A stretch of DNA of 64,000 bases from Acetobacteraceae bacterium H6797 (GTDB lineage Bacteria > Pseudomonadota > Alphaproteobacteria > Acetobacterales > Acetobacteraceae), in assembly GCA_015223225.1 (NCBI GenBank), contig JADFCQ010000001.1:930001-994000 (forward strand). The letters are read 5' to 3'. The translations under genes were made by a program, and so were the position numbers. Shown here one piece after another: positions 8,032-16,429 of this stretch (its first letter is position 1; each line of letters starts with the position of its first letter). The notes below the pieces were generated by a model, which had not been told where the DNA came from, made no database searches, and worked only from the letters and a program-made list of their open reading frames with translations.

Positions 8032-8880
8032 ATGCCCGCCACCCCCGCCGATATCGCCCGCTGGCAATCGCGCCTCCCCCGCGCCTTCGGCCTCACCATC
8101 GCCCAGCGCGTGCTTCTCGCCCTTGGCGGCCTCGCCTTCCTCGCCTGGCTCGCCACCCTGCTCTGGTGGTTCGACATCACCCCCGCGCGGATCTGGAACG
8201 GCCTCTCGGGCCTGGCCACCATCACCCGGCTGATGATCCCGCCCAGCCCCGGCGAACTCTGGCTCGATATCCTCAAGGGCATGGCCGAGAGCGTGGCCAT
8301 GGCCTTCCTCGGCACTTTCATCGCCGCCATCCTCGCCATCCCGCTCGGCTTCCTCGGCGCGCGGAACATCGTCACCACCACGCTGCTGCGCTTCTCCATC
8401 CGCCGCGTCTTCGATGGCTTCCGCGGCATCGACCAGCTCATCTGGGCGCTGGCCTATGTCCGCGCGGTCGGCCTCGGCCCGCTCGCGGGCGTGCTCGCCA
8501 TCGCCACCGCCGATCTCGCGGTCCTGGCAAAGCTCTATGCCGAGGCCATCGAGAATGCCGAGAAGCGCCAGTCCGAAGGCGTCATCGCCGCCGGCGGCAG
8601 CCGCCTCATGGCCATCCGCTTCGGCATCCTGCCCCAGGTCCTGCCCATCATGCTGGCCCAGGCGCTCTATTTCGTGGAGAGCAACACCCGCTCGGCCGCC
8701 ATTCTCGGCGTGGTCGGCGCGGGCGGCATCGGGCTGCAGATCGCCGAGCGCATCAAGGTCCGCCATTGGGACGAAGTGGCCTTCATCATCCTGCTGATGA
8801 TCGCGACCGTCGCCATCATCGACTGGCTCTCGTCCAAGGTCCGCGCCCGCCTCATCGGCAACCAGCCCGTCACGAACTGA
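8032..8880 (+). CDS. phnE: Phosphonate ABC transporter permease PhnE (second copy)
   Basis: A 282-residue PhnE-family permease. It shares with the preceding gene the EAIENAEKRQSEGVIAAGGS coupling loop and the VVGAGGIGLQI motif, so the two are paralogues that probably form a heterodimer. The start lies one base after the stop of the first permease gene (TGA-C-ATG), which implies translational coupling. A GC-rich hairpin at 8896-8921 follows the stop and probably ends the operon. Confidence 0.9.
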   Translation: MPATPADIARWQSRLPRAFGLTIAQRVLLALGGLAFLAWLATLLWWFDITPARIWNGLSGLATITRLMIPPSPGELWLDILKGMAESVAMAFLGTFIAAILAIPLGFLGARNIVTTTLLRFSIRRVFDGFRGIDQLIWALAYVRAVGLGPLAGVLAIATADLAVLAKLYAEAIENAEKRQSEGVIAAGGSRLMAIRFGILPQVLPIMLAQALYFVESNTRSAAILGVVGAGGIGLQIAERIKVRHWDEVAFIILLMIATVAIIDWLSSKVRARLIGNQPVTN

Positions 8881-8895
8881 TCATCCGGCCCGCCC

Positions 8896-8921
8896 GCGCC
8901 CCTGAACTGCACCAGGGGCGC
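8896..8921 (+). terminator. Hairpin terminator after phnE
   Basis: GCGCCCCTG-AACTGCAC-CAGGGGCGC gives a perfect 9-bp stem with an 8-base loop, 15 bases after the phnE stop. Only a short TTC follows, so termination may be partial. Confidence 0.5.
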
Positions 8922-9025
8922 TTCAAATCCCCGGCCCAAGACCCCTAATAACCACCATCACCACGCGGCCCCGCAGAAGAGCGCATCGGTGAGGGAGGCG
9001 TCCTGTCCGCCAAACAGGAACGCTG

Positions 9026-10234
9026 ATGACTGCCCACCCCCAAAACACCCCCGAACAGCCCCCCTACGGCGCCCCCGTCGCCGAACTCGCCATGAGCCTC
9101 GGCGCCTTCGCGCTGGGCATCAGCGAATTCGCCGCCATGGGCCTCCTGCCCCAGGTCGCCGCCGCCACGGGCGCGAGCCTGCCCGATACCGGCATGACCA
9201 TCAGCGCCTATGCGCTCGGCGTGGTCGTCGGCGCGCCCGTCATCGCCCTGCTCTTCGCGCAAGCCCCCCGGCGCGGCTTCCTCGTCAGCCTCGCTCTGCT
9301 CATCGCGGCGGGCAATCTCCTCACCGCGCTCGCGCCGAACTTCCTCGGCACCGTCGCCGCGCGCTTCCTCGCGGGCCTGCCGCATGGCGCCTTCCTCGGC
9401 ACCGCCGCCATGGTCGCGGCCAGCCTCGTCGCGCCCGACCGCCGCGCCTCGGCCGTCGGCCGCGTCCTCATCGGGCTCAGCCTCGCCAATGTCGTGGGCG
9501 TGCCGCTGGCCACCTGGCTCGGCCAGGTGATGAACTGGCGCCTCGTCTTCGCCCTGGTCGCGGTCATCGCCATCGCCACGGCCCTGCTCGTGCGCCTCTG
9601 CCTGCCCGCGATCGGCCCGGGCCCGAAAATCGGCATCCGCGGCGAAATCCGCGCCATCACCCGCCTGCAGCCCATGCTGGCCCTCTCCACGGCGGCCATC
9701 GGCTTCGGCGGCATGTTCGCCATCTACAGCTATATCGCGCCCACGCTCACCGAGGTCACCCACGCCTCGCCCGGCATGGTGCCCGTCATGCTCGCCATTT
9801 TCGGCCTGGGGATGATCGCGGGGAACATGGCCGGCGGCTGGCTCGCCGATCGCGGCCAGATGCGCGCGGTCTGGCTCATGCTGATCGCCGCCGCCATCGT
9901 CCAGGCCGCCTTCCTGCTGACGGCGCATAACATCGCCGCCGTCGCCATCAACATCTTCCTCGTCGGCGCCACCAGCATGGGCCTCGCGCCCGGCCTCCAG
10001 ACGCGGGTGATGGACGTCACCCCCGACGCCCAGATGCTCGCCGCCTCGATCAACCACTCCGCCTTCAACATCGCCAATGCGCTCGGCGCCTGGCTCGGTG
10101 GCGCGGTCATCGCGGCGGGCTTCGGCTTCACCGCCACCGGCGCGGTGGGCGCTGCCCTGGTCCTGGGCGGCCTCACCGTCCACGGCGCCGCGACGCTGCT
10201 CGACCAGCGCCGCGAGGCCGAGGCGCGGGCCTGA
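9026..10234 (+). CDS. MFS transporter, drug-efflux (DHA1/AraJ-like) type
   Basis: A 402-residue major facilitator with about 12 membrane segments. Family signs are the GISEFAAMGLLP motif in the first helix region, a basic loop after helix 2 (QAPRRG), and FLAGLPHGAFLG near residue 120, as in arabinose/chloramphenicol-type exporters (AraJ, CmlR, YdhP). It is expected to export small molecules using the proton gradient; the substrate is unknown. It stands alone between the phn operon and the scarred region at 10.3-11.0 kb. Confidence 0.8.
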   Translation: MTAHPQNTPEQPPYGAPVAELAMSLGAFALGISEFAAMGLLPQVAAATGASLPDTGMTISAYALGVVVGAPVIALLFAQAPRRGFLVSLALLIAAGNLLTALAPNFLGTVAARFLAGLPHGAFLGTAAMVAASLVAPDRRASAVGRVLIGLSLANVVGVPLATWLGQVMNWRLVFALVAVIAIATALLVRLCLPAIGPGPKIGIRGEIRAITRLQPMLALSTAAIGFGGMFAIYSYIAPTLTEVTHASPGMVPVMLAIFGLGMIAGNMAGGWLADRGQMRAVWLMLIAAAIVQAAFLLTAHNIAAVAINIFLVGATSMGLAPGLQTRVMDVTPDAQMLAASINHSAFNIANALGAWLGGAVIAAGFGFTATGAVGAALVLGGLTVHGAATLLDQRREAEARA

Positions 10235-10323
10235 TGAACCGGCGCCGCGGCCGGGCCAATAAACGATTCGCCGGGCCGCCTGAAGAAATGAATCACGAGT
10301 AATCTTCCGCGGATATCCCGCCC

Positions 10324-10341
10324 TGGCTATTCGCCCGGCTT
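10324..10341. repeat. Left copy of an 18-bp direct repeat
   Basis: TGGCTATTCGCCCGGCTT is identical to 11026-11043, which is the 3' end of osmC. Read on the - strand, this copy also spells HRKPGE-stop, the last six residues of OsmC, with the His and Arg codons differing synonymously. The two copies are 702 bases apart and bracket an AT-rich segment, as expected for an insertion that rebuilds the end of its target gene. Confidence 0.65.
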
Positions 10342-10429
10342 GCGGTGTCACGGCGCGACAACGGCCCATGGCTTTCACGGCGTGGATCTCCTCCGCCGCC
10401 AGCAACACCTCCTCGGTATGCTCGCCCGA
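10340..10429 (-). pseudogene. Possible C-terminal remnant of a CaiB/BaiF CoA-transferase
   Basis: On the - strand the segment reads GEHTEEVLLAAEEIHAVKAMG. This resembles the C-terminal end of family III CoA-transferases, where GEHTxEVL is followed by an AEEIxALKxxG helix. The upstream part of the gene is missing: the similarity starts exactly at the edge of the AT-rich segment (about 10430). It is therefore a truncated remnant or a chance resemblance. Confidence 0.35.
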
Positions 10430-10594
10430 TCAAAGGGCTCTTAGAAAATTGGCGATATCTTTTTTATCAAAAATTCGGCTCCGAGCTTAAGCTCACGCAG
10501 AAAATTTCCGTCGACTTTCTTAAATAATGGGATTTATTTGTTTCATCTAAGATGAATTTAAGCATCGACTTAGTGAAGTCTATCTGGCTACCGT
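10430..10594. other. AT-rich non-coding flank of the inserted cassette
   Basis: About 165 AT-rich bases between the CoA-transferase-like remnant and the small - strand gene. No convincing gene or hairpin was found. Composition is far below the GC content of the surroundings and marks foreign DNA. Confidence 0.4.
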
Positions 10595-10876
10595 TTAAAG
10601 CAGTGTCATATCCAATTCTATTTCCAATTGTAAAAATCTAACTCTCTCTTTAGAAAAATAATCCTTGTATGTCCCGAGAGTTTTTGGCTCTGAAGCGTAT
10701 TTCTTGTTCTCGGCCGGGTCGGGATCAACACAGATAAAAATAACTACGAATTGATCAAGCCCGTCAAAATTCTTTCCGTGAAAATATAACCCCAGATTAT
10801 CTCCAATAAAATTACAGATCTCCCCTACCTTGAATCCAATTTCTGATGATGTTTTGCACGTTATTCTAATATTCAT
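10595..10876 (-). CDS. Small unknown protein of foreign origin
   Basis: A 93-residue protein that I do not recognise. It has a balanced amino-acid composition with alternating hydrophobic residues (QFVVIFICVD) and an acidic C-terminus, looks like a small soluble alpha/beta protein, and has AT-rich codons unlike neighbouring genes. Size and context would suit an immunity-type or other accessory protein, but no motif proves it. It is the only gene between the direct repeats at 10324 and 11026. The ribosome-binding site is weak, so expression is doubtful. Confidence 0.45.
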   Translation of the reverse strand: MNIRITCKTSSEIGFKVGEICNFIGDNLGLYFHGKNFDGLDQFVVIFICVDPDPAENKKYASEPKTLGTYKDYFSKERVRFLQLEIELDMTLL

Positions 10877-11025
10877 CGCAATGTGCCTGAGTGAACATGC
10901 GGCTCCCCATTTCGCCCGGATAGCTCGCCAAACGGCCCAGGCCCTGTTCCTGAGAGAACGTGATAGGTGCCACTCTCGTCGTCCCGTTCGGCGCCGAGGG
11001 AGAGGCGGAATCTCCCCGATCAGCT

Positions 11026-11043
11026 TGGCTATTCGCCCGGCTT
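11026..11043. repeat. Right copy of the 18-bp direct repeat (osmC 3' end)
   Basis: Identical to 10324-10341. On the - strand it encodes the last residues and stop codon of OsmC plus three bases beyond. Together with the left copy it brackets the AT-rich cassette. Confidence 0.65.
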
Positions 11044-11559
11044 CCGATGCACCACCTCGCCCGTGATCACCTGCGGATTGGCCAGCAGGTTCAGGATTGG
11101 GCAGGCCTTCTCCACCGCCTCATGCAGCGCCGCGATCACTTCGGGCGGCTCGTCGGAGACGATGTTGAGCACATAGCGGATGTTATGCGGCACGATGACC
11201 ACGTCATCGCTGTCCGGAAACAGCGCCCGCGGATCATTCTCCGCCGTCACCTCCACCGACACCGCCTCCAGCGACACCCCGCGCAGCGCCGCCTGGATCA
11301 GCGTGATATGCGTCATGCAACTGCCCAGCACGCCCATCTGCATCTCGGGCGAGCCCGGCCCGAGATTATACCCCGCGAAATCCGGCGGACTGTCGCTGAC
11401 GATCTGGAAATCCCGGATGCGGATCTCGCGCATCCCGCTCCGCCCCGCCACGCGCACCTGCGCCTTCACCTGCGTCTTGGCGGGGTTGGCGCGCGCCGCC
11501 TCCATCTTCGCCAGGGCCGCGCGGCGCTTCTGCGCCAGATATTCCTTCAGATCGCTCAT
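11029..11559 (-). CDS. OsmC/Ohr-family protein
   Basis: A 176-residue OsmC-fold protein. The two cysteines typical of the family are present: Cys81 in GSCMTH and Cys153 in KACPILNLL, with the usual long spacing. OsmC/Ohr proteins reduce organic hydroperoxides in the cytoplasm. The N-terminal 40 residues (YLAQKRRAALAKMEAAR) are a basic helix not found in the shortest members. The start codon overlaps the stop of the upstream gene (ATGA), so it is translationally coupled to it and to the LysR gene. Its 3' end is duplicated 702 bases away, next to an AT-rich insert. Confidence 0.85.
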   Translation of the reverse strand: MSDLKEYLAQKRRAALAKMEAARANPAKTQVKAQVRVAGRSGMREIRIRDFQIVSDSPPDFAGYNLGPGSPEMQMGVLGSCMTHITLIQAALRGVSLEAVSVEVTAENDPRALFPDSDDVVIVPHNIRYVLNIVSDEPPEVIAALHEAVEKACPILNLLANPQVITGEVVHRKPGE

Positions 11560-11927
11560 GGTATTCTCCCGATGTCTCCGCCATCATCGCTCCCGCCGCC
11601 GAACGCGCAACCGTCAACCGGCGGCAACCCCGGCCGGGCCGCGCCCTCGACGATCTCCTCCCAACTCTTCCCCTTGCCCCGCAGAAACCCAATCCCCAGC
11701 CCCATCGGATCGCCATAAAGCGCCTGGTTCCGCGCCAGCAGCCGCCCGCGCCAGGGCTCCGGCGTCACGGCCTTGAAAGCCTCCGCCAACGCGCGCCGCT
11801 CGGCATGCACGGCTCTCGCCACCGCCTCCGCGCTCTCGCCCGCCTCCAGCCGCACCCGCGCCGTCTCACCCAGCCGCCGCACCGCCGCCTCGTAACACGC
11901 CCTGATCGCCGCCAGCCCTTCGCTCAT
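11556..11927 (-). CDS. Small unknown protein between argP-like and osmC genes
   Basis: A 123-residue protein without a recognised family. The N-terminal 60 residues are Ala/Arg/Glu-rich and helical; the middle contains YGDPMGLGIGFLRGKGKSWEEI, which looks conserved and structured; the C-terminus is Gly-rich. The ATG at 11927 overlaps the stop of the LysR gene (ATGA) and its own stop overlaps the osmC start in the same way. The context suggests a role linked to the osmC product or to amino-acid export. An in-frame extension upstream lies inside the LysR gene and is rejected as the start. Confidence 0.7.
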   Translation of the reverse strand: MSEGLAAIRACYEAAVRRLGETARVRLEAGESAEAVARAVHAERRALAEAFKAVTPEPWRGRLLARNQALYGDPMGLGIGFLRGKGKSWEEIVEGAARPGLPPVDGCAFGGGSDDGGDIGRIP

Positions 11928-12814
11928 CCCTGCACCAGCCCCCGCCGCGCCGCCGCGACCACCTCCCGCGTCAGCTTCTCCATCAGCCCCTGGCCCAGCC
12001 GCGCATGCTGCCAATGCAGCGCCACATCCAGCCCTTCCTCATGCAGCGCCACCAGCCGCCCCGCCGCCAGATGCGGCCCCGCGAGCTGCACCGGGTTCAT
12101 CGCCCAGCCCAGCCCCACCAGCGCCATATCGAGAAACCCCTGGGTCGAGGGCACCCAATGCGCCGGCGCCTCCAGCCGCTCCACCCCCAGCACCTGCCGT
12201 GCCCACCGCGCCTGCAACTCGTCCCGATGATCGAAGCGCAGCATCGGCGCACGCCGCAGCGCCGCCTCTGTCACGCCATCCGCGAAATGCCGCGCCACGA
12301 AACCCGGGCTCGCCACCGGCAGGAAGCGCAGCGCGCCCAGCCCGATAAGCCGGCAGCCCGGCACGGGCGAAGGGTCCGCCGTCACCGCCGCCAATACCTC
12401 GCCCGTGCGCAGCCGCTCGGCCGTATGCCCCTCGTCATCCAGCACGAGGTCCAGCATCACCCCGCTCGCCGCCGCGAAGCCCGCCGCCGCGGGTGGGAAC
12501 CAGGTGCCCAGACTATCCGCATTCACAGCCACCTTGAGCCGCCCCGGCCCGGCGCCGCCCAGCGCCGGCAGATCCTCCGCCACCTCGCTCTCCAGCAGCC
12601 GCACGCGCTCGTAATGCGCCACCAACCGCGCCCCGGCCCCAGTGGCGACCGGCGGCTGCCCCCGCACCACCAGCGCGCAGCCCAGCCGCTCCTCCAAGCC
12701 GCGCACGCGCTGCGACACGGCCGAGGGCGTCACGCCCAGCGCCCCCGCCGCCCGCTCGAAACTCCCCTCGCGCAAGACGGCCGCCAGCGCGGCCAAGGCT
12801 GGATAATCGATCAC
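11924..12814 (-). CDS. argP: LysR regulator of the ArgP/LysG type
   Basis: A 296-residue LysR-type regulator. The N-terminal winged helix (residues 1-60, FERAAGALGVTPSAVSQRVRGLEERLG) matches ArgP/IciA proteins, which start the same way and sense arginine or lysine. It is divergent from an ArgO/LysE exporter gene 76 bases away, the classic argP-argO (lysG-lysE) arrangement. It probably activates the exporter when basic amino acids accumulate. It also heads a - strand operon with an unknown gene and osmC through 4-base overlaps. Confidence 0.85.
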   Translation of the reverse strand: MIDYPALAALAAVLREGSFERAAGALGVTPSAVSQRVRGLEERLGCALVVRGQPPVATGAGARLVAHYERVRLLESEVAEDLPALGGAGPGRLKVAVNADSLGTWFPPAAAGFAAASGVMLDLVLDDEGHTAERLRTGEVLAAVTADPSPVPGCRLIGLGALRFLPVASPGFVARHFADGVTEAALRRAPMLRFDHRDELQARWARQVLGVERLEAPAHWVPSTQGFLDMALVGLGWAMNPVQLAGPHLAAGRLVALHEEGLDVALHWQHARLGQGLMEKLTREVVAAARRGLVQG

Positions 12815-12890
12815 CGAATGAAGCCCGACTTAATCAGCGACAGATAGTTTAGTTTGCCTAATACCGCGCCGCCACGCCATTCGGCGCCTC

Positions 12891-13505
12891 ATGCTCGACG
12901 CCTTCATCAGCGGTTTCGCCCTCTCCGCCGCGCTCATCATCGCCATCGGCGCCCAGAATGCCTTCGTTCTTCGCCAGGGGCTGCGGCGGGAGCATGTGGG
13001 GCCCATCGTCGCCTTCTGCGCGCTTGCCGACTTCAGCCTCATCGCCGCCGGCACCGCGGGCCTCGGCGCGGCACTGGAGCGGCTGCCCCATCTCGCGGGC
13101 GCCCTCACCCTGGGCGGCGCCGCCTTCCTCACCTGGTACGGGCTCTCCGCTCTCCGCCGCGCGCTCGGCCCCTCGAGCCTCGAGACCAGGGCCGATGCCG
13201 CCCCCATGACCCTCGCCGCCGCCCTGGCCCAGACGGCGGCCTTCACGCTGCTCAACCCGCATGTCTATCTCGACACGCTGCTCCTCGTCGGCACGATCGG
13301 CGCCGCCCAGCCACCCGGCGGAGCGCTGCCCTTCGTCTTCGGCGCGGGCCTGGCCAGTGCCGGCTGGTTCACGGCCCTCGGCTACGGCGCCCGCCGCCTC
13401 GCGCCCCTCTTCGCCCGCCCCGCCGCCTGGCGCTGGCTCGATGCCCTGGTCGGCCTCACCATGCTCGCCCTGGCCGCGAGCCTCGCCTTCCGCCTCCTCG
13501 CCTGA
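12891..13505 (+). CDS. argO: LysE/ArgO-family basic amino-acid exporter
   Basis: A 204-residue inner-membrane protein with about six membrane segments. The family signature GAQNAFVLRQGL (about 21-32) near the N-terminus and NPHVYLDTLLLVG (about 122-134) are those of ArgO/LysE exporters of arginine or lysine. The divergent ArgP-like gene supports this assignment. The 76-base region between the two genes contains an AT-rich stretch (about 12830-12860) where the regulator would bind. Confidence 0.9.
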   Translation: MLDAFISGFALSAALIIAIGAQNAFVLRQGLRREHVGPIVAFCALADFSLIAAGTAGLGAALERLPHLAGALTLGGAAFLTWYGLSALRRALGPSSLETRADAAPMTLAAALAQTAAFTLLNPHVYLDTLLLVGTIGAAQPPGGALPFVFGAGLASAGWFTALGYGARRLAPLFARPAAWRWLDALVGLTMLALAASLAFRLLA

Positions 13506-13731
13506 TCCTGCGCCGCTCCGCACCGGCTCAATGCGCCTGCCGGCTCCACCCCTCTCGCCCTAGCCGCCAGCCTCGCTCCCCTTCGCCCGACGCTGCCCCG
13601 CCACCTCGACGCATCGCCCCGCCTCACCATGGCCGCCCTCACCGCAAGCCCCGCCGCTTCACCCCGAACGGCAGGTTTTTGACCGCCTCCCCACCTTCCC
13701 TTTTCCCACCACTGGCCGAGAATGGCCGCCA

Positions 13732-14934
13732 ATGCCCTGGTTCGCCCCCCTCGCCGCCGTGCTGGTCATCCAGACCACGGCGACCATCCTCTCCCGCATC
13801 ACCGCCACCCTCGCGCCGCCCATGCTGGCGGCCCATGGCTGGTCCCCGGGCATGATCGGCTGGCTCGCCTCGCTCAATACGGTGGGCTCGGTCGTCTTCC
13901 TCATGGCGGGCACGCCGCTCATCCACCGCCTCGGCTCCATCCGCAGCCTGCAGATGGGCATGGCCATCGGCGTCATCGGCGCCCTCATGCTCACCCTGCC
14001 GCTCGATCTCGCGGCGCTGGCGGGCAGCTTCCTCATGGGCCTCTGCTATGGCCCCTCGGTCTCGGGCGGGGGCGACGTGCTGCAACGCCTCTCCCCGCCC
14101 CAGCACCGCAACCTGCTCTTCTCCATCAAACAGGCGGGCGTGCCGCTCGGCGGCGTGCTGGCGGGGCTCACCCTGCCCTTCGCCGCCGCCCATCTCGGCT
14201 GGCAGGGCGCCATCCTGGCCATCGCGCTGTTGCCCGTCGTCACCATCCTCGCCGTGCAGCCCATGCGCGAAAGCGTCGATGCCGGCCGCGACCGAACCCG
14301 CGTCCTCACCGTCTCGACCTTCCTCTCCCTCACCAACCTGACGCGTCCGCTCACCGTCCTGAACCGCGCGCCGGGCCTCGTCGCCGTCGGCCTCGCGGGC
14401 TGCTTCATGGCGATCGGCCAGGGCGCCTGGTTCGCCTTCCTCGTCACCTATGCGGCGGTCGAGCTGCACTTCCCGCTGCCCCTCGCCGGCGCCCTCTTCG
14501 CGACGATGCAGACCGTCTCCATCGGCGGCCGCATGCTGCTGGGCTGGGTCTCCGACAAGCTCGTGCCGGGGCTGACGGTGCTGCGCCTCTGTTGCCTCGC
14601 CTCCGCCGCCGCCACGGCCACCCTCGCCCTCAGCGGCCCGCATTGGCCGAGCTGGAGCCTCTTCGCCCTGGCCGCCGTGGCCGGCATCGCCGTCTCGAGC
14701 TGGAATGGCGTGCAGAACGCCGAAATGGCCCGCCGCGCCCCACCGGGCATGATCGCCGAGACCATGGCGGGCGGCACCATCCTCATCTTCACCGGCTATA
14801 TCGTCGGCCCGCCGCTCTTCGGCGCCGTCGCCATGGCCTCGGGCGGCATGAGCACCGGCTTCATGCTCAACGCCGCCATCACACTCCTGGCGCAAATCCC
14901 GCTACTGTGGCTCACCGCGAAAACGCGGTCCTGA
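13732..14934 (+). CDS. MFS transporter
   Basis: A 400-residue major facilitator with about 12 membrane segments. The first helix carries an Arg (LSRITATLAPPM), the loop after helix 2 has HRLGSIR, and the second half has SIGGRMLLGWVSDKL, typical of MFS symmetry. The nearest group seems to be the CynX/NimT-like or oxalate-type carriers, but the substrate cannot be named. The preceding 226 bases hold no gene. An unknown small gene starts 17 bases after its stop and may be co-transcribed. Confidence 0.75.
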   Translation: MPWFAPLAAVLVIQTTATILSRITATLAPPMLAAHGWSPGMIGWLASLNTVGSVVFLMAGTPLIHRLGSIRSLQMGMAIGVIGALMLTLPLDLAALAGSFLMGLCYGPSVSGGGDVLQRLSPPQHRNLLFSIKQAGVPLGGVLAGLTLPFAAAHLGWQGAILAIALLPVVTILAVQPMRESVDAGRDRTRVLTVSTFLSLTNLTRPLTVLNRAPGLVAVGLAGCFMAIGQGAWFAFLVTYAAVELHFPLPLAGALFATMQTVSIGGRMLLGWVSDKLVPGLTVLRLCCLASAAATATLALSGPHWPSWSLFALAAVAGIAVSSWNGVQNAEMARRAPPGMIAETMAGGTILIFTGYIVGPPLFGAVAMASGGMSTGFMLNAAITLLAQIPLLWLTAKTRS

Positions 14935-14951
14935 CACCGGAGAACAGGCCT

Positions 14952-15374
14952 ATGTCCGCCAATATGTTCTGCTGGCATCCCCGCCTCGGCTTGTCACCCG
15001 CCGACGCGGATTTCAACGAGCGCGTCGACGAAATCCAGGACAGCCACCTTCCGCCGACACCCGAGCTTCTCGCCTTCGTCCAGTCTCTGCTGACCCATTC
15101 TCCCGACCTGACCGAGACGGAAGACACGGTCTGGGCGGAAGGCCCGCTGGCCCAGGATGTCGTCGGGGATTTCATGAACATGGGCATCAGCTGGTCCGGC
15201 TATCAGCACGCTCTGCCTGTCGTCGTCGCCACCGCCCGCGAGCATGGCCTGCACAGCTTCGACCCTCAGACGGAGATCTTCTATCCCGCGACGACTTCGC
15301 GAGCGGATCGCGGAAAAGAGACGATTCTGGCCCGCGGGATCCAGCTCGCCCGGCGCCTCACCGGCAGCGCCTGA
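14952..15374 (+). CDS. Unknown 140-residue protein
   Basis: Start ATG at 14952. A soluble acidic protein with no family that I can name. Visible features are a Trp/Pro-rich start (MFCWHPRLGL), an acidic middle (SPDLTETEDTVWAEGPL), the segment VGDFMNMGISWSGY, and HGLHSFDPQTEIFYP near residues 99-113. Small proteins ending in a (Y/F)DPQ motif after GL are widespread and unassigned in proteobacteria and actinobacteria, so this is likely a real conserved gene. Codon use is less extreme than its neighbours. Confidence 0.7.
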   Translation: MSANMFCWHPRLGLSPADADFNERVDEIQDSHLPPTPELLAFVQSLLTHSPDLTETEDTVWAEGPLAQDVVGDFMNMGISWSGYQHALPVVVATAREHGLHSFDPQTEIFYPATTSRADRGKETILARGIQLARRLTGSA

Positions 15375-15398
15375 TCCCTTCTCAGGCCTGACGCCCCC

Positions 15399-16334
15399 TC
15401 ACCCCACGCCCCCAGCCGCCGCCATCCGCGCCTGCATATCCTCCTGCAGATGCGCCAGAAACGCCCGCACCGCCGGATTGCTCCGCCGGCTTTCCGGCCA
15501 GAGCGCCGTGATATTGTTCCGCTCCACCGCGAACTCCGCCAGCACCGGCACCAGCTCCCCCCGCGCGACATAAGGCGCCGCCGCGAAACTCGCGCCGATC
15601 CCGATGCCCCCACCCGCCGCCAGCATCGTCATCACCGCCTCGCTCACATCCGCAACCAGCCCCGCCGGCGGCACGATCTCCACCTCCCGCCCCCCGATCC
15701 GAAACGGCCAGCGAAACGCCTGGCCCGTGTTCTGATACCGCAGGCTGACCGTGTCATGCCCCGCCAGTTCCTCCGGATGCCCCGGCGTCCCCCGCGCCGC
15801 CAGATAGCCCGGCGCGGCATAGGCACAGAGCCGATAAGCCGCCAACTTGCGCGACAGCAGCCCGGAATCCGGCAAATCCCCGATCCGCACCGCCACGTCG
15901 ATCCCCTCCTCCACGATATCCACCCGCCGGTCATTCAGCCGCAACTCGACCACCACCGCCGGATGAAGCCGCCGGAACGCCGGCAGCGCGGGCGCGATCA
16001 GATGCAGCCCGATCGGCAGCGACGCCGCCACCCGCAGGGTGCCCGAAGGCGCCGCCCGCGCCGTCATCGCCGCCTGCTCGATCTCCTCCGCATCGCGCAA
16101 CAGCCTCAGCGCGCGCTCATGCAGATCGCGCCCCTCCGCCGTCAGCGTCAGCGCCCGCGTCGTCCGCGTGAAGAGCGAGACCCCGAGCCGCCGCTCCAGC
16201 CGCTGCACGCTCCTGCTGACCGCCGAGGGCGAGATCGAAAGCGAGCGCGCCGCGGCCGTATAGCTCCCCAGCGAACCGGCCCGCGCGAAAGCCATCAGCC
16301 CCGTCAGGCGCTCAAAGGCGATTTGTTCCTTCAT
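15399..16334 (-). CDS. LysR-family regulator, divergent from a quinone oxidoreductase
   Basis: A 311-residue LysR regulator. The winged helix lies at about residues 8-65 ([28 protein letters not shown]), followed by the LysR effector domain with [10 protein letters not shown] typical of the CrgA/AaeR-like group. The ATG at 16334 is preferred over an upstream in-frame start because the domain begins right after it. It is divergent from an oxidoreductase gene (95 bases between starts), which it probably controls in response to a quinone or aldehyde-like ligand. Confidence 0.85.
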   Translation of the reverse strand: MKEQIAFERLTGLMAFARAGSLGSYTAAARSLSISPSAVSRSVQRLERRLGVSLFTRTTRALTLTAEGRDLHERALRLLRDAEEIEQAAMTARAAPSGTLRVAASLPIGLHLIAPALPAFRRLHPAVVVELRLNDRRVDIVEEGIDVAVRIGDLPDSGLLSRKLAAYRLCAYAAPGYLAARGTPGHPEELAGHDTVSLRYQNTGQAFRWPFRIGGREVEIVPPAGLVADVSEAVMTMLAAGGGIGIGASFAAAPYVARGELVPVLAEFAVERNNITALWPESRRSNPAVRAFLAHLQEDMQARMAAAGGVG

Positions 16335-16429
16335 AGCACAAGTGAAGCAACAGCGCCGCACATTATCAACACCAATGCCGCGCCCTACCTCTCCGGCCAA
16401 GCAACCCTGCCAGCCCTATGGAGATCGAC

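Noticed and set aside
8945..10408. Long - strand frame over the MFS gene
   Set aside because: Low-complexity shadow of the MFS gene; only its last part near 10340-10429 has a protein-like stretch, which is listed separately.
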